From positions 1-64,000 of the forward strand of contig CAMVMU010000004.1 in the NCBI GenBank assembly GCA_947168655.1: a DNA stretch of 64,000 nt. Reading direction: 5' to 3'. Under the pieces are notes generated by a model, which saw only the letters and a list, made by a program, of their open reading frames with translations, was not told the origin of the DNA and did no database searches. The DNA comes from an uncultured Oscillospiraceae bacterium (GTDB taxonomy: Bacteria > Bacillota > Clostridia > Oscillospirales > Oscillospiraceae). The translations under genes and the position numbers were made by a program. Shown piece after piece: positions 25,868 to 34,163 of the stretch (its first letter is position 1; every line of letters starts with the position of its first letter).

Positions 25868-27226
25868 ATGGAGAAATTAAAACCCCGCACCCTGTCCGGC
25901 TTCATGGAACTGCTGCCTCAACCGCAGCAGCAGATGGAGCGGATGATGGATGTCCTGCGCAGCACCTATTCCCTCTACGGATTCACGCCGCTGGACACCC
26001 CCATCATTGAGTCCAGCGAGGTACTGCTGGCCAAGGGCGGCGGTGACACGGAAAAGCAGATCTACCGCTTCACCAAGGGCGACAGCGACCTGAGCCTGCG
26101 CTTCGATCTGACGGTACCTCTGGCCAAGTACGTAGCTCTGCACTACAACGAGCTGGCCTTCCCCTTCCGCCGCTATCAGATCGGCAAGGTGTACCGCGGC
26201 GAGCGGGCCCAGCGGGGCCGCTTCCGGGAGTTCTACCAGGCCGACATCGACGTCATCGGCGACGGCAAGCTGGACATTACCAACGAGGCGGAGATCCCCG
26301 CCATCATCTACCGGACCTTTACCACCCTGGGCCTCAAACGCTTCCAGATCCGGGTCAACAACCGGAAGATCCTCAACGGTTTTTACGCCATGCAGGGTCT
26401 GACGGAGCGCAGCGGCGACATCATGCGCACGGTGGACAAGCTGGACAAGATCGGCGCTGAGAAAGTCCGCCTCTGCCTCATGGATGACTGCGGCCTCACC
26501 GCCGATCAGGCCGATGAGATCCTGCGGTTTATCGCCATCACCGGCTCCAACAGCGAGGTGTTGGCGGCGCTCCGGGGCTATGCCGGCAAGAACGAGGTGT
26601 TTGACGCCGGTCTGGAGGAGCTGAACACGGTGGTGAAGTACCTGTCCGCCTTCGGCGTGCCGGAGGAAAACTTCGCTGTGGACCTCACCATCGCCCGCGG
26701 TCTGGACTATTACACCGGCACGGTGTACGAGACCACTCTGCTGGATCACCCGGAGATCGGCTCCGTCTGCTCCGGCGGGCGGTACGACAACCTGGCGGAA
26801 TACTATACCGACAAACAGCTGCCCGGCGTGGGCATCTCCATCGGCCTGACCCGTCTGTTCTACGTGCTGGGCGAGCAGGGCATGCTGAACGGCGACCTGC
26901 CCACCGCCCCCGCCGACGTGCTGGTCCTGCCCATGACGGAGGATCTGGCCCCCGCCATCGCCCTGTCCACTTCTCTGCGCGGCGCGGGCATCCGCACCCA
27001 GCTCTACACCGAGGCCAAGAAGTTCAAGGCCAAGATGAACTACGCCGACAAGCTGGGCATCCCCTACGTGGTGTTTCTGGGCGACGATGAGATCGCAAAG
27101 GGCGTGGTGACCTGCAAGGATATGGCCACCGGTGAGCAGACCACCCTGCCGCTGGACGAAACGCTCCAGCGTGTGCGGGATGGCCTTGCGGCCAAGAACG
27201 CCGGCGCTGTAATCCTGGAAAAATAA
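25868..27226 (+). CDS. hisS: Histidine--tRNA ligase
   Basis: HisRS charges tRNA-His. The 452-residue class II enzyme shows motif 1 near PLDTPIIESSEVLL, motif 2 YRGERAQRGRFREFYQADID near residue 110-135, the histidine-binding HisA loop ARGLDYYTGTVYE near residue 275, and motif 3 PGVGISIGLTRLF. The C-terminal anticodon-binding domain runs from about residue 350. GAAGGAGATAAACCC precedes the ATG. It is under T-box control and followed by aspS after 69 bases. Because the T-box appears to sense tRNA-Asp, hisS is probably regulated by aspartate charging as well. Confidence 0.95.
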   Translation: MEKLKPRTLSGFMELLPQPQQQMERMMDVLRSTYSLYGFTPLDTPIIESSEVLLAKGGGDTEKQIYRFTKGDSDLSLRFDLTVPLAKYVALHYNELAFPFRRYQIGKVYRGERAQRGRFREFYQADIDVIGDGKLDITNEAEIPAIIYRTFTTLGLKRFQIRVNNRKILNGFYAMQGLTERSGDIMRTVDKLDKIGAEKVRLCLMDDCGLTADQADEILRFIAITGSNSEVLAALRGYAGKNEVFDAGLEELNTVVKYLSAFGVPEENFAVDLTIARGLDYYTGTVYETTLLDHPEIGSVCSGGRYDNLAEYYTDKQLPGVGISIGLTRLFYVLGEQGMLNGDLPTAPADVLVLPMTEDLAPAIALSTSLRGAGIRTQLYTEAKKFKAKMNYADKLGIPYVVFLGDDEIAKGVVTCKDMATGEQTTLPLDETLQRVRDGLAAKNAGAVILEK

Positions 27227-27295
27227 CTACTGTCTGTATATCTTATCATTATTAATACAATACAAAATCACTTTTGGATAAGGAGAGATTGCGTT

Positions 27296-29074
27296 ATGAT
27301 GCAAATGCGTACACATACCTGCAACGAGCTGCGTCTGGGGGACGTGGGCAAGCAGGTGAAGCTGGTTGGCTGGATGGAGAACGTCCGCACCGTGGGCAGC
27401 AACTTCGCCTTCGTGGTGCTGCGTGACTTCTACGGCACCACTCAGATCGTCATCGAGACCGAGGACATGATGGCCGCCATCCGGGACGTGAACAAGGAGT
27501 CCACCATCTCCGTGGAGGGCGTGGTGCGGGAGCGCTCCAGCAAGAACCCCAAGCAGCCCACCGGCGAGATCGAGGTGGTTCCCAGCAAGATCGAGGTGCT
27601 GGGCCGCTGCCGCTACAACAGCCTGCCCTTTGAGATCAACCGCAGCCGGGAGGCCGATGAAACGGCTCGTCTGAAGTACCGGTATCTGGACCTGCGCAAC
27701 CCCGCCGTGAAGAACAACATCATCCTGCGCTGCCAGGTCATCGCCGCCATCCGCGCCGCCATGATGGAGCGTGGTTTCCTGGAAATCACCACCCCCATCC
27801 TTACCGCCAGCTCCCCCGAGGGCGCCCGGGACTATCTGGTGCCCGCCCGGAAGCACCCCGGCAAGTTTTACGCTCTGCCCCAGGCGCCCCAGCAGTTCAA
27901 GCAGCTGCTGATGACCTCCGGCTTCGACCGCTATTTCCAGATCGCCCCCTGCTTCCGGGATGAGGACGCCCGGGGCGACCGCTCCCCCGGCGAGTTCTAC
28001 CAGCTGGATATGGAGATGGCCTTCGCCACCCAGGACGACGTGTTCGCCGTGCTGGAGGACGTGCTGCCACCCATCTTCGCCAAGTATGGCACCTATGATA
28101 TTGCCTCCTCCGCCCCCTTCCGCCGCATCGCCTACAACGACGCCATGGAGACCTACGGCTCCGACAAGCCGGACCTGCGCATCGACCTCGTGTGCCAGGA
28201 CATCAGCGAGACGGTGAAGGGCTGCGGCTTTGAGCCCATCGACGGTCAGGTGGTCAAGGCCGTGGTGGTGAAGGACTGCAAGCTGGCCCGCAAGGCCATT
28301 GACAAGCTGTGCGCCGACGTGGAGGTCCAGACCGCCAACAAGCCTTTCTGGTTCAAGCTGGATGACAGCGGCGAGCTCTCGGGCGGCATCGCCAAGTTCC
28401 TTGGCGGCTGCAAGGGCGCGCTGGTGGAGCAGCTGGGTCTGGTGCCCGGCGCCTTCGTGGGCGTGGCCGCCGGCAAAAAGGAGCTGGCACAGAAGACCGC
28501 CGGCGTCCTCCGCAACAAGCTGGGCGCCGCCTGCGAGGGCCACATGGACGCCGAGCGCTACGAGTTCTGCTGGATCGTGGATTTCCCCATGTATGAGATC
28601 GGCGAGGAGTCCGGTGAACTGGAATTCTGCCACAACCCCTTCTCCATGCCCAGCGGCGGCCTGGAGACGCTGCTGAAGGCCGAGCGGGGCGAGATCGACC
28701 CCCTGAGCATCTACGCCGACCAGTACGACCTGGTCTGCAACGGCGTGGAGCTGAGCTCCGGCGCCGTCCGGAACCACGACCCCGAGATCATGATCAAGGC
28801 CTTCGAGATGGTGGGCCTGGGCGAGGAGGACGTGAAAAAGAAGTTCCCCGCCATGTACAACGCCTTCTGCTACGGCGCGCCTCCCCACGCCGGCATCGCC
28901 CCGGGTGTAGACCGCATCGTCATGCTGCTGGCGGGTGAGAGCTCCATCCGCGAGATCATCCCCTTCCCCATGAACAAGAACGCCCAGGACCTGATGATGG
29001 GCGCCCCCTCTACTGTGGAGCAAAAGCAGCTGGACGAGCTGCATATCGCCTTCGTGGGCGAGTTGGAGGAATAA
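27296..29074 (+). CDS. aspS: Aspartate--tRNA ligase
   Basis: AspRS charges tRNA-Asp (or tRNA-Asp and tRNA-Asn if non-discriminating). The 592-residue bacterial-type enzyme has an N-terminal OB-fold anticodon-binding domain (about 1-110). Catalytic motif 1 is near FLEITTPILTASSPEGARDYLVP, and motif 2 is CFRDEDARGDRSPGEFYQLDMEM. A GAD insertion domain (about 290-420) and motif 3 GVDRIVMLLAG near the end complete it. ATG occurs twice in tandem at the start; AAGGAGAG is upstream. It is the second gene of the T-box operon. Whether it also charges tRNA-Asn was not determined. Confidence 0.95.
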   Translation: MMQMRTHTCNELRLGDVGKQVKLVGWMENVRTVGSNFAFVVLRDFYGTTQIVIETEDMMAAIRDVNKESTISVEGVVRERSSKNPKQPTGEIEVVPSKIEVLGRCRYNSLPFEINRSREADETARLKYRYLDLRNPAVKNNIILRCQVIAAIRAAMMERGFLEITTPILTASSPEGARDYLVPARKHPGKFYALPQAPQQFKQLLMTSGFDRYFQIAPCFRDEDARGDRSPGEFYQLDMEMAFATQDDVFAVLEDVLPPIFAKYGTYDIASSAPFRRIAYNDAMETYGSDKPDLRIDLVCQDISETVKGCGFEPIDGQVVKAVVVKDCKLARKAIDKLCADVEVQTANKPFWFKLDDSGELSGGIAKFLGGCKGALVEQLGLVPGAFVGVAAGKKELAQKTAGVLRNKLGAACEGHMDAERYEFCWIVDFPMYEIGEESGELEFCHNPFSMPSGGLETLLKAERGEIDPLSIYADQYDLVCNGVELSSGAVRNHDPEIMIKAFEMVGLGEEDVKKKFPAMYNAFCYGAPPHAGIAPGVDRIVMLLAGESSIREIIPFPMNKNAQDLMMGAPSTVEQKQLDELHIAFVGELEE

Positions 29075-29101
29075 ACCGCGATTTTGGAAAGGAGAAGCAT
29101 C

Positions 29102-29413
29102 ATGAAGCTGTACAACATCGACTATATCCCCGGCGCAGAGATCGAGGCCCTGGACATGGTGCGTGGCGCCGTTGTCCAGAGCAAGCACATCGGCAAGGAC
29201 ATTATGGCCGGCTTCAAGACCCTGGTGGGCGGCGAGATCAAGGGCTACACCGAGATGCTCAACGAGGCCCGCGTCACCGCCACGCAGCGCATGATCGCCC
29301 AGGCGGAGGCTCTTGGCGCCGACGCCGTGGTAAACGTGCGCTACGCCAGCAGCGCTGTCATGGACGGCGCCGCAGAGGTGCTGGCCTACGGCACCGCCGT
29401 GCGCATCAAGTAA
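29102..29413 (+). CDS. YbjQ/UPF0145 family protein
   Basis: The 103-residue protein fits the YbjQ (heavy-metal-binding-like) family by its size and by the IVQSKHIGKD-like VVQSKHIGKD, GGEIKGYTEMLNEAR and ALGADAVVNVRYASS segments. Family members form small ring oligomers of unknown function. The ATG at 29102 follows AAAGGAGAAGC; the ORF-track start is six codons early. It lies 27 bases after aspS and before a terminator, so it may be cotranscribed with hisS-aspS. Confidence 0.85.
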   Translation: MKLYNIDYIPGAEIEALDMVRGAVVQSKHIGKDIMAGFKTLVGGEIKGYTEMLNEARVTATQRMIAQAEALGADAVVNVRYASSAVMDGAAEVLAYGTAVRIK

Positions 29414-29426
29414 ACTCCGAACCGTA

Positions 29427-29455
29427 AAAAATGGGCGGCAGCAGCCGCCCATTTT
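29427..29455 (+). terminator. Terminator after the ybjQ-like gene
   Basis: Stem ATGGGCGGC / GCCGCCCAT with loop AGCA, flanked by AAAA and TTTT. It closes the hisS-aspS-ybjQ unit. Confidence 0.85.
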
Positions 29456-29476
29456 CCCCATAAAGGAGAAATCAAT

Positions 29477-30622
29477 ATGGAAACCATCAAGCTATATTAC
29501 CAGGATGCTTTCATGCGCCAGTTCGACGCCGCGGTTCTGTCCTGTGAGCCGGTCAAGGGCGGCTTCGCCGTGGTGCTGGACCGCACCGCTTTCTACCCCG
29601 AGGGCGGCGGTCAGCCGGCTGACCGCGGCATCCTGGGCGGCGTCAGCGTGCTGGACGTCCACGAGCGCGACGGCGTCATCACCCACACCTGTGACGGTCC
29701 CCTGAACGTGGGCGAGGCCGTTCAGGGCGAGATCGACTGGGCGCGCCGCTTCGACCATATGCAGCAGCACTCCGGTGAGCACATCGTCAGCGGCATGCTC
29801 TGCGCCGCCTACCATTGCGACAACACCGGCTTCCACCTGGGCGCCGACACCGTTATCATCGACTACAACGCCGACATCCCATGGGAAGGCGCGCTGGAGA
29901 TCGAACGCAAGGCCAATGAGTATATCTGGGAAAATCACCCCTTCGAGGTGCTGTGGCCCACACCGGAGGAGCTGAAGGCCCTGCCCTACCGCAGCAAAAA
30001 GGAACTAACCGGGGCGGTGCGGATCGCTGCCTTTCCCGGCGCTGACATGTGCGCCTGCTGCGGCACCCACGTGGCGCGCAGCGGCCAGGTGGGACTGGTG
30101 AAGTTCCTCTCCTGCCAGAAGTTTCGGGACGGCGTGCGCCTGGAGCTGCTGTGCGGCCAGCGGGCGCTGAACTATCTGTCCCGCTGCTGGGAGCAGAGCC
30201 TGCAGATCGGGCAGTCCCTGTCCGTGAAGCCCCAGGATTCCTTTGCCGCCGTGGAGCGGCTGCAGCGGGAGCTGAACGAGACCCGCACCCGCTGTGTTTC
30301 CCTGGAGGAGGATATTTTTGCCCGCATTGCTGAGGAGAACCGGGATAAGGGCGACGTACTGCTGATCCGCCCGCCCATGACCTCTGACGCCGCCCGGAAG
30401 CTGTGTGACACGGTAAGTGCCATGTGCGGCGGCCGCTGCGCCGTCTTTGCCGGGGAGGGCGCCGCCTATAAGTACGCCATCATCCACCCCGGACATGACA
30501 TTCGGGACTTTATCAAATCCCTCAACACCGCCCTGAACGGACGGGGCGGCGGCCGGGACGGCTTCGCCCAGGGAAGCGCCCAGGCCACCGAGGCCGAGAT
30601 CCGGGCCTTTTTCGGGGCGTGA
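29477..30622 (+). CDS. Alanyl-tRNA editing protein, AlaX-L type with DHHA1 domain
   Basis: The 381-residue protein resembles the editing half of AlaRS without the aminoacylation domain. Residues 1-230 carry FYPEGGGQPADRG, the zinc ligands HSGEH (HxxxH) and CACCGTH. A coiled-coil linker (about 255-285) leads to a DHHA1-like domain. Such AlaX-L proteins hydrolyse Ser- or Gly-mischarged tRNA-Ala in trans. It has its own ribosome binding site (AAAGGAGAAATCAAT) and lies between two terminators, so it is probably monocistronic. The three histidine/cysteine zinc positions are intact, so activity is expected. Confidence 0.9.
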   Translation: METIKLYYQDAFMRQFDAAVLSCEPVKGGFAVVLDRTAFYPEGGGQPADRGILGGVSVLDVHERDGVITHTCDGPLNVGEAVQGEIDWARRFDHMQQHSGEHIVSGMLCAAYHCDNTGFHLGADTVIIDYNADIPWEGALEIERKANEYIWENHPFEVLWPTPEELKALPYRSKKELTGAVRIAAFPGADMCACCGTHVARSGQVGLVKFLSCQKFRDGVRLELLCGQRALNYLSRCWEQSLQIGQSLSVKPQDSFAAVERLQRELNETRTRCVSLEEDIFARIAEENRDKGDVLLIRPPMTSDAARKLCDTVSAMCGGRCAVFAGEGAAYKYAIIHPGHDIRDFIKSLNTALNGRGGGRDGFAQGSAQATEAEIRAFFGA

Positions 30623-30634
30623 CGAGGTACGACA

Positions 30635-30762
30635 CCTCATCCGTCACGGCTCCACCGTGCCACCTTCCCCTCAAGGGGAAGGCTTTGGATTGCCGTGTTA
30701 AAAAGTTTCCCCCTTTGGGGGAAGCTGTCAGCGGCGGCGTCAGCCGACGCTGACTGATGAGG
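30635..30762. repeat. MITE/REP-like structured intergenic repeat
   Basis: The 128-base non-coding element is bounded by CCTCATCCGTCA and TGACTGATGAGG (11 of 12 bases inverted). Inside are hairpins CCTTCCCC-TCA-AGGGGAAGG (30663-30682) and TTCCCCC-TTT-GGGGGAA (30707-30723), and the inverted arms GTCAGCG / CGCTGAC. From memory, similar CCTCATCCGTCA...CCTTCCCC elements are scattered through genomes of gut Oscillospirales. No coding region and no target-site duplication is evident. Confidence 0.7.
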
Positions 30763-30795
30763 GCCCCGGATTTTGCACAATTATCAAAAGAAACA

Positions 30796-30836
30796 CGCCG
30801 AAACGGGTGATTTTCCCCTTTTCGGCGCTTTTCTTT
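30796..30836 (+). terminator. Terminator between alaX and the MATE gene
   Basis: CGCCGAAA pairs with TTTCGGCG, with extra GGG/CCC pairing inside, followed by CTTTTCTTTTT. Confidence 0.75.
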
Positions 30837-30898
30837 TTCCCCATTTCATGTTATACTGTTTATTTGTACAGCAAACTAAGAAAAGGATAAAGTCCCCC

Positions 30899-32269
30899 AT
30901 GAAAGAGAACAAGCTGGGCGTTATGCCCGTCTCCAAATTGATTTGGAACATGTCCCTTCCCATTATCGCGTCCATGCTGGTGCAGGCGCTCTACAATATT
31001 GTGGACAGCGTCTTCGTGTCCATGGTCAGCGAGCAGTCTCTCACCGCTGTGTCCCTGGCCTTTCCGGCCCAGCAGCTGATGATCGGTCTGGCCTCCGGCA
31101 CCGCCGTGGGCGTTAACGCCCTGATGGGCCGCGCCCTTGGCGCCAAGCAGCAGGATCGCGCCGACCGGGTGGCCATCAACGGTGTGTTTCTGGCCTTCCT
31201 GGGCTTTGTCCTCTGTGCCGCGCTGGGCATCAGCCTGAGCAATCTCTTCTTTCACGCCCAGACCGACGTGGAGGAGATCATCTCCCTGGGCAACAGCTAT
31301 CTGCGCATCGTCACCGGCTGCTCCTTTGCCGTGTTTGGCCAAGTGATGTTCGAGCGGCTGCTCCAGGGTACCGGCCGCTCCCTCTACTCCATGTACACCC
31401 AGGGTCTGGGCGCCATCATCAACCTGATCCTGGATCCGGTGTTCATCTTCGTGTTCAAGCTGGGCGTGGCCGGCGCGGCTATCGCCACCGTCATCGGCCA
31501 GTGCTGCGCCTGCGCGTTGGCGATCTACTTCAACCTCACCAAAAACCACGACATCCATCTGCGCTTCCGGGGCTTCCGGCCCGACTGGCGCATCATCGGC
31601 AGCATCTACGCCATCGGCCTGCCCTCCGTCATCATGATGGCCATCGGCTCGGTGATGACCTTCCTGATGAACAAGATCCTCATCGTCTACCACGCCGCCC
31701 ACGAGACCGCCGCCACTGCCTTCGGCATCTACTTTAAGCTCAACAGCTTTATCTTCATGCCCGTGTTTGGCCTGAACAACGGTGTGGTGCCCATCGTGGC
31801 CTACAACTACGGTGCCCAGAACCGCAGCCGCCTCACCGAGGCCATCCGCCGCAGCGTCATCTACGCCTCCTGCATCATGTTCATTGGCATGATTATTTTC
31901 CTGACGGTGCCCCACCTGCTGCTGAAGATTTTCAGCGCCACGGACACCATGCTGGCAGTGGGCACCCCCTGTCTGCGGATCATCTGCCTGAGCTTTTCCT
32001 TCGCCGGCGCCTGCATCGCTCTTGGCAGCTCCTTCCAGGCGCTGGGCAAATCCATTTACTCCATGATCAACTCCATCGTCCGCCAGCTGGTCTTTCTGAT
32101 CCCCGCCGCCTACGTGCTGGCCCGCTACGGCGCCACCGTCGGCAACAGCGACCTGGTGTGGTGGTCCTATCCCATCGCCGAGGTGGCCTCTTTGATTATG
32201 ACCCTCATCTTTTTCCGCCGCATTTACCGCACGCTCATCGCACCGCTGCCTCTCCACGGAGCGGAATGA
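30899..32269 (+). CDS. MATE family efflux transporter
   Basis: The 456-residue integral membrane protein has about twelve hydrophobic segments in two related halves, typical of MATE Na+/H+-drug antiporters. Recognisable family segments are LPIIASMLVQALYNIVDSVFVS near the N-terminus, FGQVMFERLLQGTGRS and YNYGAQNRSRL. The last corresponds to the conserved entry to the second half. The ORF-track start is 42 codons too early, within the preceding terminator; I use the ATG at 30899 (MKENKLG). TATACT at 30852 may be its -10 box. The substrate cannot be predicted. Confidence 0.9.
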   Translation: MKENKLGVMPVSKLIWNMSLPIIASMLVQALYNIVDSVFVSMVSEQSLTAVSLAFPAQQLMIGLASGTAVGVNALMGRALGAKQQDRADRVAINGVFLAFLGFVLCAALGISLSNLFFHAQTDVEEIISLGNSYLRIVTGCSFAVFGQVMFERLLQGTGRSLYSMYTQGLGAIINLILDPVFIFVFKLGVAGAAIATVIGQCCACALAIYFNLTKNHDIHLRFRGFRPDWRIIGSIYAIGLPSVIMMAIGSVMTFLMNKILIVYHAAHETAATAFGIYFKLNSFIFMPVFGLNNGVVPIVAYNYGAQNRSRLTEAIRRSVIYASCIMFIGMIIFLTVPHLLLKIFSATDTMLAVGTPCLRIICLSFSFAGACIALGSSFQALGKSIYSMINSIVRQLVFLIPAAYVLARYGATVGNSDLVWWSYPIAEVASLIMTLIFFRRIYRTLIAPLPLHGAE

Positions 32270-32331
32270 GCGGCAGCATCAGTCACATCATCCATTAACC
32301 ATATCCATAACAATCAACGGGAGGTACGACC

Positions 32332-33114
32332 ATGGAATTTAACGCGAGATTACAGCTGGCCGGTCTGCTGGAGTGGATGGACCGGCAGATGAAAAACTGC
32401 GGCGGCAAAACCGCTGTCATCGGCATCTCCGGCGGCAAGGACAGCTCCGTGGTAGCGGCGCTGGCTGTGGCCGCCTACGGCCGGGAAAACGTGTACGGCG
32501 TGCTGATGCCCGACGGCGTCCAACCGGACATCGACTACAGCAACGGTCTGGTGGACGTGCTGCAGATCCCCCACTGCACCATCAATATCCACAGTGCCGT
32601 CCGCGGCGTGCTGGACGAGATGGAGGCCGTGGGCATGGAGCCAAGCCGTCAGACCGTGGTGAACCTGCCGCCCCGCATCCGCATGTCCACCCTGTACGCC
32701 ATCGCCCAAACCCTGCCCGGCGGCATTGTCATCAACACCTCCAACCTCAGTGAGGACTGGGTGGGCTACTGCACCGTCTATGGCGACAGCGCCGGCGCCT
32801 TCTCCCCCCTGGGCATGTATACCACCGAGGAGGTCATCGCCCTGGGCCGCGAGCTGGGCCTGCCGGAGAAGTTCCTGGTGAAGGCGCCGTCCGACGGCCT
32901 CACCGGCCTAACCGACGAGGACAACCTGGGTTTCACCTATCACGCCGTCAACGAGTATATCCGCCGCGGTGTGGTGGACCCGGCCGTCAAGGAGCAGATC
33001 GACCGCAAGCACCGCTTCAGCCGCTTCAAGTTCCAGACGCTGCCGGTCTATCAGAACGGCCTGCCCATGGCGCTGGAGGATGAAACCGACTTCTATAACC
33101 CCAACAAAAAATAG
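32332..33114 (+). CDS. nadE: NAD+ synthetase
   Basis: NadE amidates nicotinic acid adenine dinucleotide to NAD+. The 260-residue enzyme is the short ammonia-type form without a glutaminase domain. It carries the PP-loop ISGGKDSSVVAAL near residue 32-44, the NTSNLSEDWVGYCTVYGD segment that shapes the substrate pocket, and KAPSDGLTGLTDEDNLGFTY near residue 185. CGGGAGGTACGACC precedes the ATG. A weak hairpin (CACAA-AATA-TTGTG, 33122-33135) follows but lacks a clear T-tract. The ammonia source is not encoded nearby. Confidence 0.94.
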   Translation: MEFNARLQLAGLLEWMDRQMKNCGGKTAVIGISGGKDSSVVAALAVAAYGRENVYGVLMPDGVQPDIDYSNGLVDVLQIPHCTINIHSAVRGVLDEMEAVGMEPSRQTVVNLPPRIRMSTLYAIAQTLPGGIVINTSNLSEDWVGYCTVYGDSAGAFSPLGMYTTEEVIALGRELGLPEKFLVKAPSDGLTGLTDEDNLGFTYHAVNEYIRRGVVDPAVKEQIDRKHRFSRFKFQTLPVYQNGLPMALEDETDFYNPNKK

Positions 33115-33202
33115 TTTTCCCACAAAATATTGTGTCTTGCTTTTCAGCTACCGCAAGTTCTTGGAATGATGCGAAAAGTTAAGGAAAATGCGAAAAAAAT
33201 GC

Positions 33203-33231
33203 TTGCAATTTCCTTTGGAAGATGCTAAAAT
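33203..33231 (+). promoter_or_regulatory. Promoter for rpsT
   Basis: TTGCAA, a 17-base spacer and TAAAAT. Transcription would start about 58 bases before the rpsT TTG codon. Confidence 0.7.
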
Positions 33232-33295
33232 ATCATCCTGCGTGGAAGTCTTTCCGACTGACACGGACTATTTTGATATCGGGGAGGTGTTTGGT

Positions 33296-33559
33296 TTGCC
33301 GAATATCAAGTCTGCGAAGAAGCGCGTTCTGGTGGCAGAGGCTCGCAACGCCCGCAACAAGGCCGATAAGTCCGCGCTGAAGACTGCTATCAAGAAGTTC
33401 GAGGCTGCTGCCGTTGAAGGCAATCGCACCGAGGCCGAGGGCACTTACAAGGTTGCAGTGAAGGCGATCGACAAGGCCGCTGCCAAGGGTCTGCTGCACA
33501 AGAACAACGCTGCTCACAAGAAGAGCGCTCTGACTCTGAAGCTGAACAACATTGGCTGA
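33296..33559 (+). CDS. rpsT: 30S ribosomal protein S20, TTG start
   Basis: The 87-residue basic helical protein matches S20 throughout: PNIKSAKKRVLVAEARNARNKADKSALKTAIKKF at the start and a second helix pair with AIDKAAAKGLLHKNNAAHKKSAL. The ORF-track line begins 36 codons upstream, but S20 proteins start M-P-N-I-K, which places the start at TTG 33296, behind GGGGAGGTG with 7 bases spacing. A GTG three codons earlier overlaps the ribosome binding site and is unlikely. Rare start codons are known to help limit S20 synthesis in other bacteria. A strong terminator follows, so the gene is monocistronic. Confidence 0.95.
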   Translation: MPNIKSAKKRVLVAEARNARNKADKSALKTAIKKFEAAAVEGNRTEAEGTYKVAVKAIDKAAAKGLLHKNNAAHKKSALTLKLNNIG

Positions 33560-33572
33560 TTGAACCAAACAG

Positions 33573-33599
33573 AAGGACGTCCGAAAGGACGTCCTTTTT
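33573..33599 (+). terminator. Terminator of rpsT
   Basis: Stem AAGGACGTCC / GGACGTCCTT with GAAA tetraloop and a T-tract. Confidence 0.92.
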
Positions 33600-33609
33600 C
33601 CATTATTGC

Positions 33610-33786
33610 AAAGGAAATGGCCTCGTCATTTCCTTTGATGGGGCTTGCAGCCTGCTGGGCGCACTCGCTTTGCTCGCACACTTGCAGGCTGAGCGTTGTA
33701 TTTTGCCACGTACGCCAGCCTTTGTCTGCGACGAAAGAGCGGCAACAATGGCAAGTGCCCTTGGGGTACACGCCGCGGCAAAATAC
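33610..33786. repeat. Non-coding element with nested inverted repeats between rpsT and glyS
   Basis: Three inverted repeats follow one another. AAAGGAAATG / CATTTCCTTT lies at 33610-33636. CAGCCTGC / GCAGGCTG lies at 33648-33691. GTATTTTGCCACG / CGCGGCAAAATAC (12 of 13 paired) lies at 33698-33786 and encloses about 63 bases. Short ORFs cross it in several frames on both strands without ribosome binding sites. It may be a mobile or structured repeat. The remaining stretch to 33876 is pyrimidine-rich and I see nothing else in it. Confidence 0.5.
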
Positions 33787-33876
33787 GATTCGATATCTTT
33801 GTGCCGTGCGCGGCGCGAAATCTGCGAGGCTTTTGCGCTCTTGATGCCTTTTCTCTCCACTTGTTTCTCTTTTTTC

Positions 33877-33905
33877 TTGACGGGCGGAGAAAATCGTGAT
33901 ATTCT
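33877..33905 (+). promoter_or_regulatory. Promoter of the glyS leader
   Basis: TTGACG, a 17-base spacer and TATTCT, giving a predicted start near 33912. Confidence 0.65.
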
Positions 33906-33911
33906 TGCGAG

Positions 33912-34079
33912 GTATAAAAGGCGTGGATGGGAGTGGCGTCCCGGAGCCGCGGGGAGGAAATGCCCCGCCGGATCAGCCCCGTTACAGGCAAAGAGTGTGG
34001 ATGATCTATCCAAATTCAGGTGGAACCACGGATCCTTCGATTCGCCCTGAGCTGACTGCAGCTCGGGGTGTTTTTTATT
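33912..34079 (+). promoter_or_regulatory. Glycine-type T-box leader of glyS, apparently short
   Basis: The T-box core AGGTGGAACCACGG (34018-34031) is preceded by a small hairpin GGAT-GATCT-ATCC (Stem III-like). It is followed by terminator CGCCCTGAGCTG / CAGCTCGGGGTG with TTTTTT (34043-34076). The variable T-box base is A, pairing with discriminator U73 as in tRNA-Gly. Only about 107 bases separate the predicted start from the T-box, less than a canonical Stem I normally needs. GGC triplets at 33920-33922 and 33935-33937 are candidate specifiers, but I could not fix Stem I. Confidence 0.75.
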
Positions 34080-34163
34080 TCGCCGCATGATTGAATACGT
34101 TTCGCAATTTTATGACATTTTAATACATTTATTAATCAACTTAATTCTGGAGGAGAGGAAATC

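Noticed and set aside
27227-29461. 744-aa ORF on the minus strand
   Set aside because: It is the antisense shadow of aspS and the ybjQ-like gene, has no ribosome binding site, and its His/Leu/Gly/Ala-rich composition is typical of GC-rich antisense frames.
33188-33295. 36-residue N-terminal extension of S20
   Set aside because: S20 is conserved from M-P-N-I-K; the extension contains the promoter and ribosome binding site.
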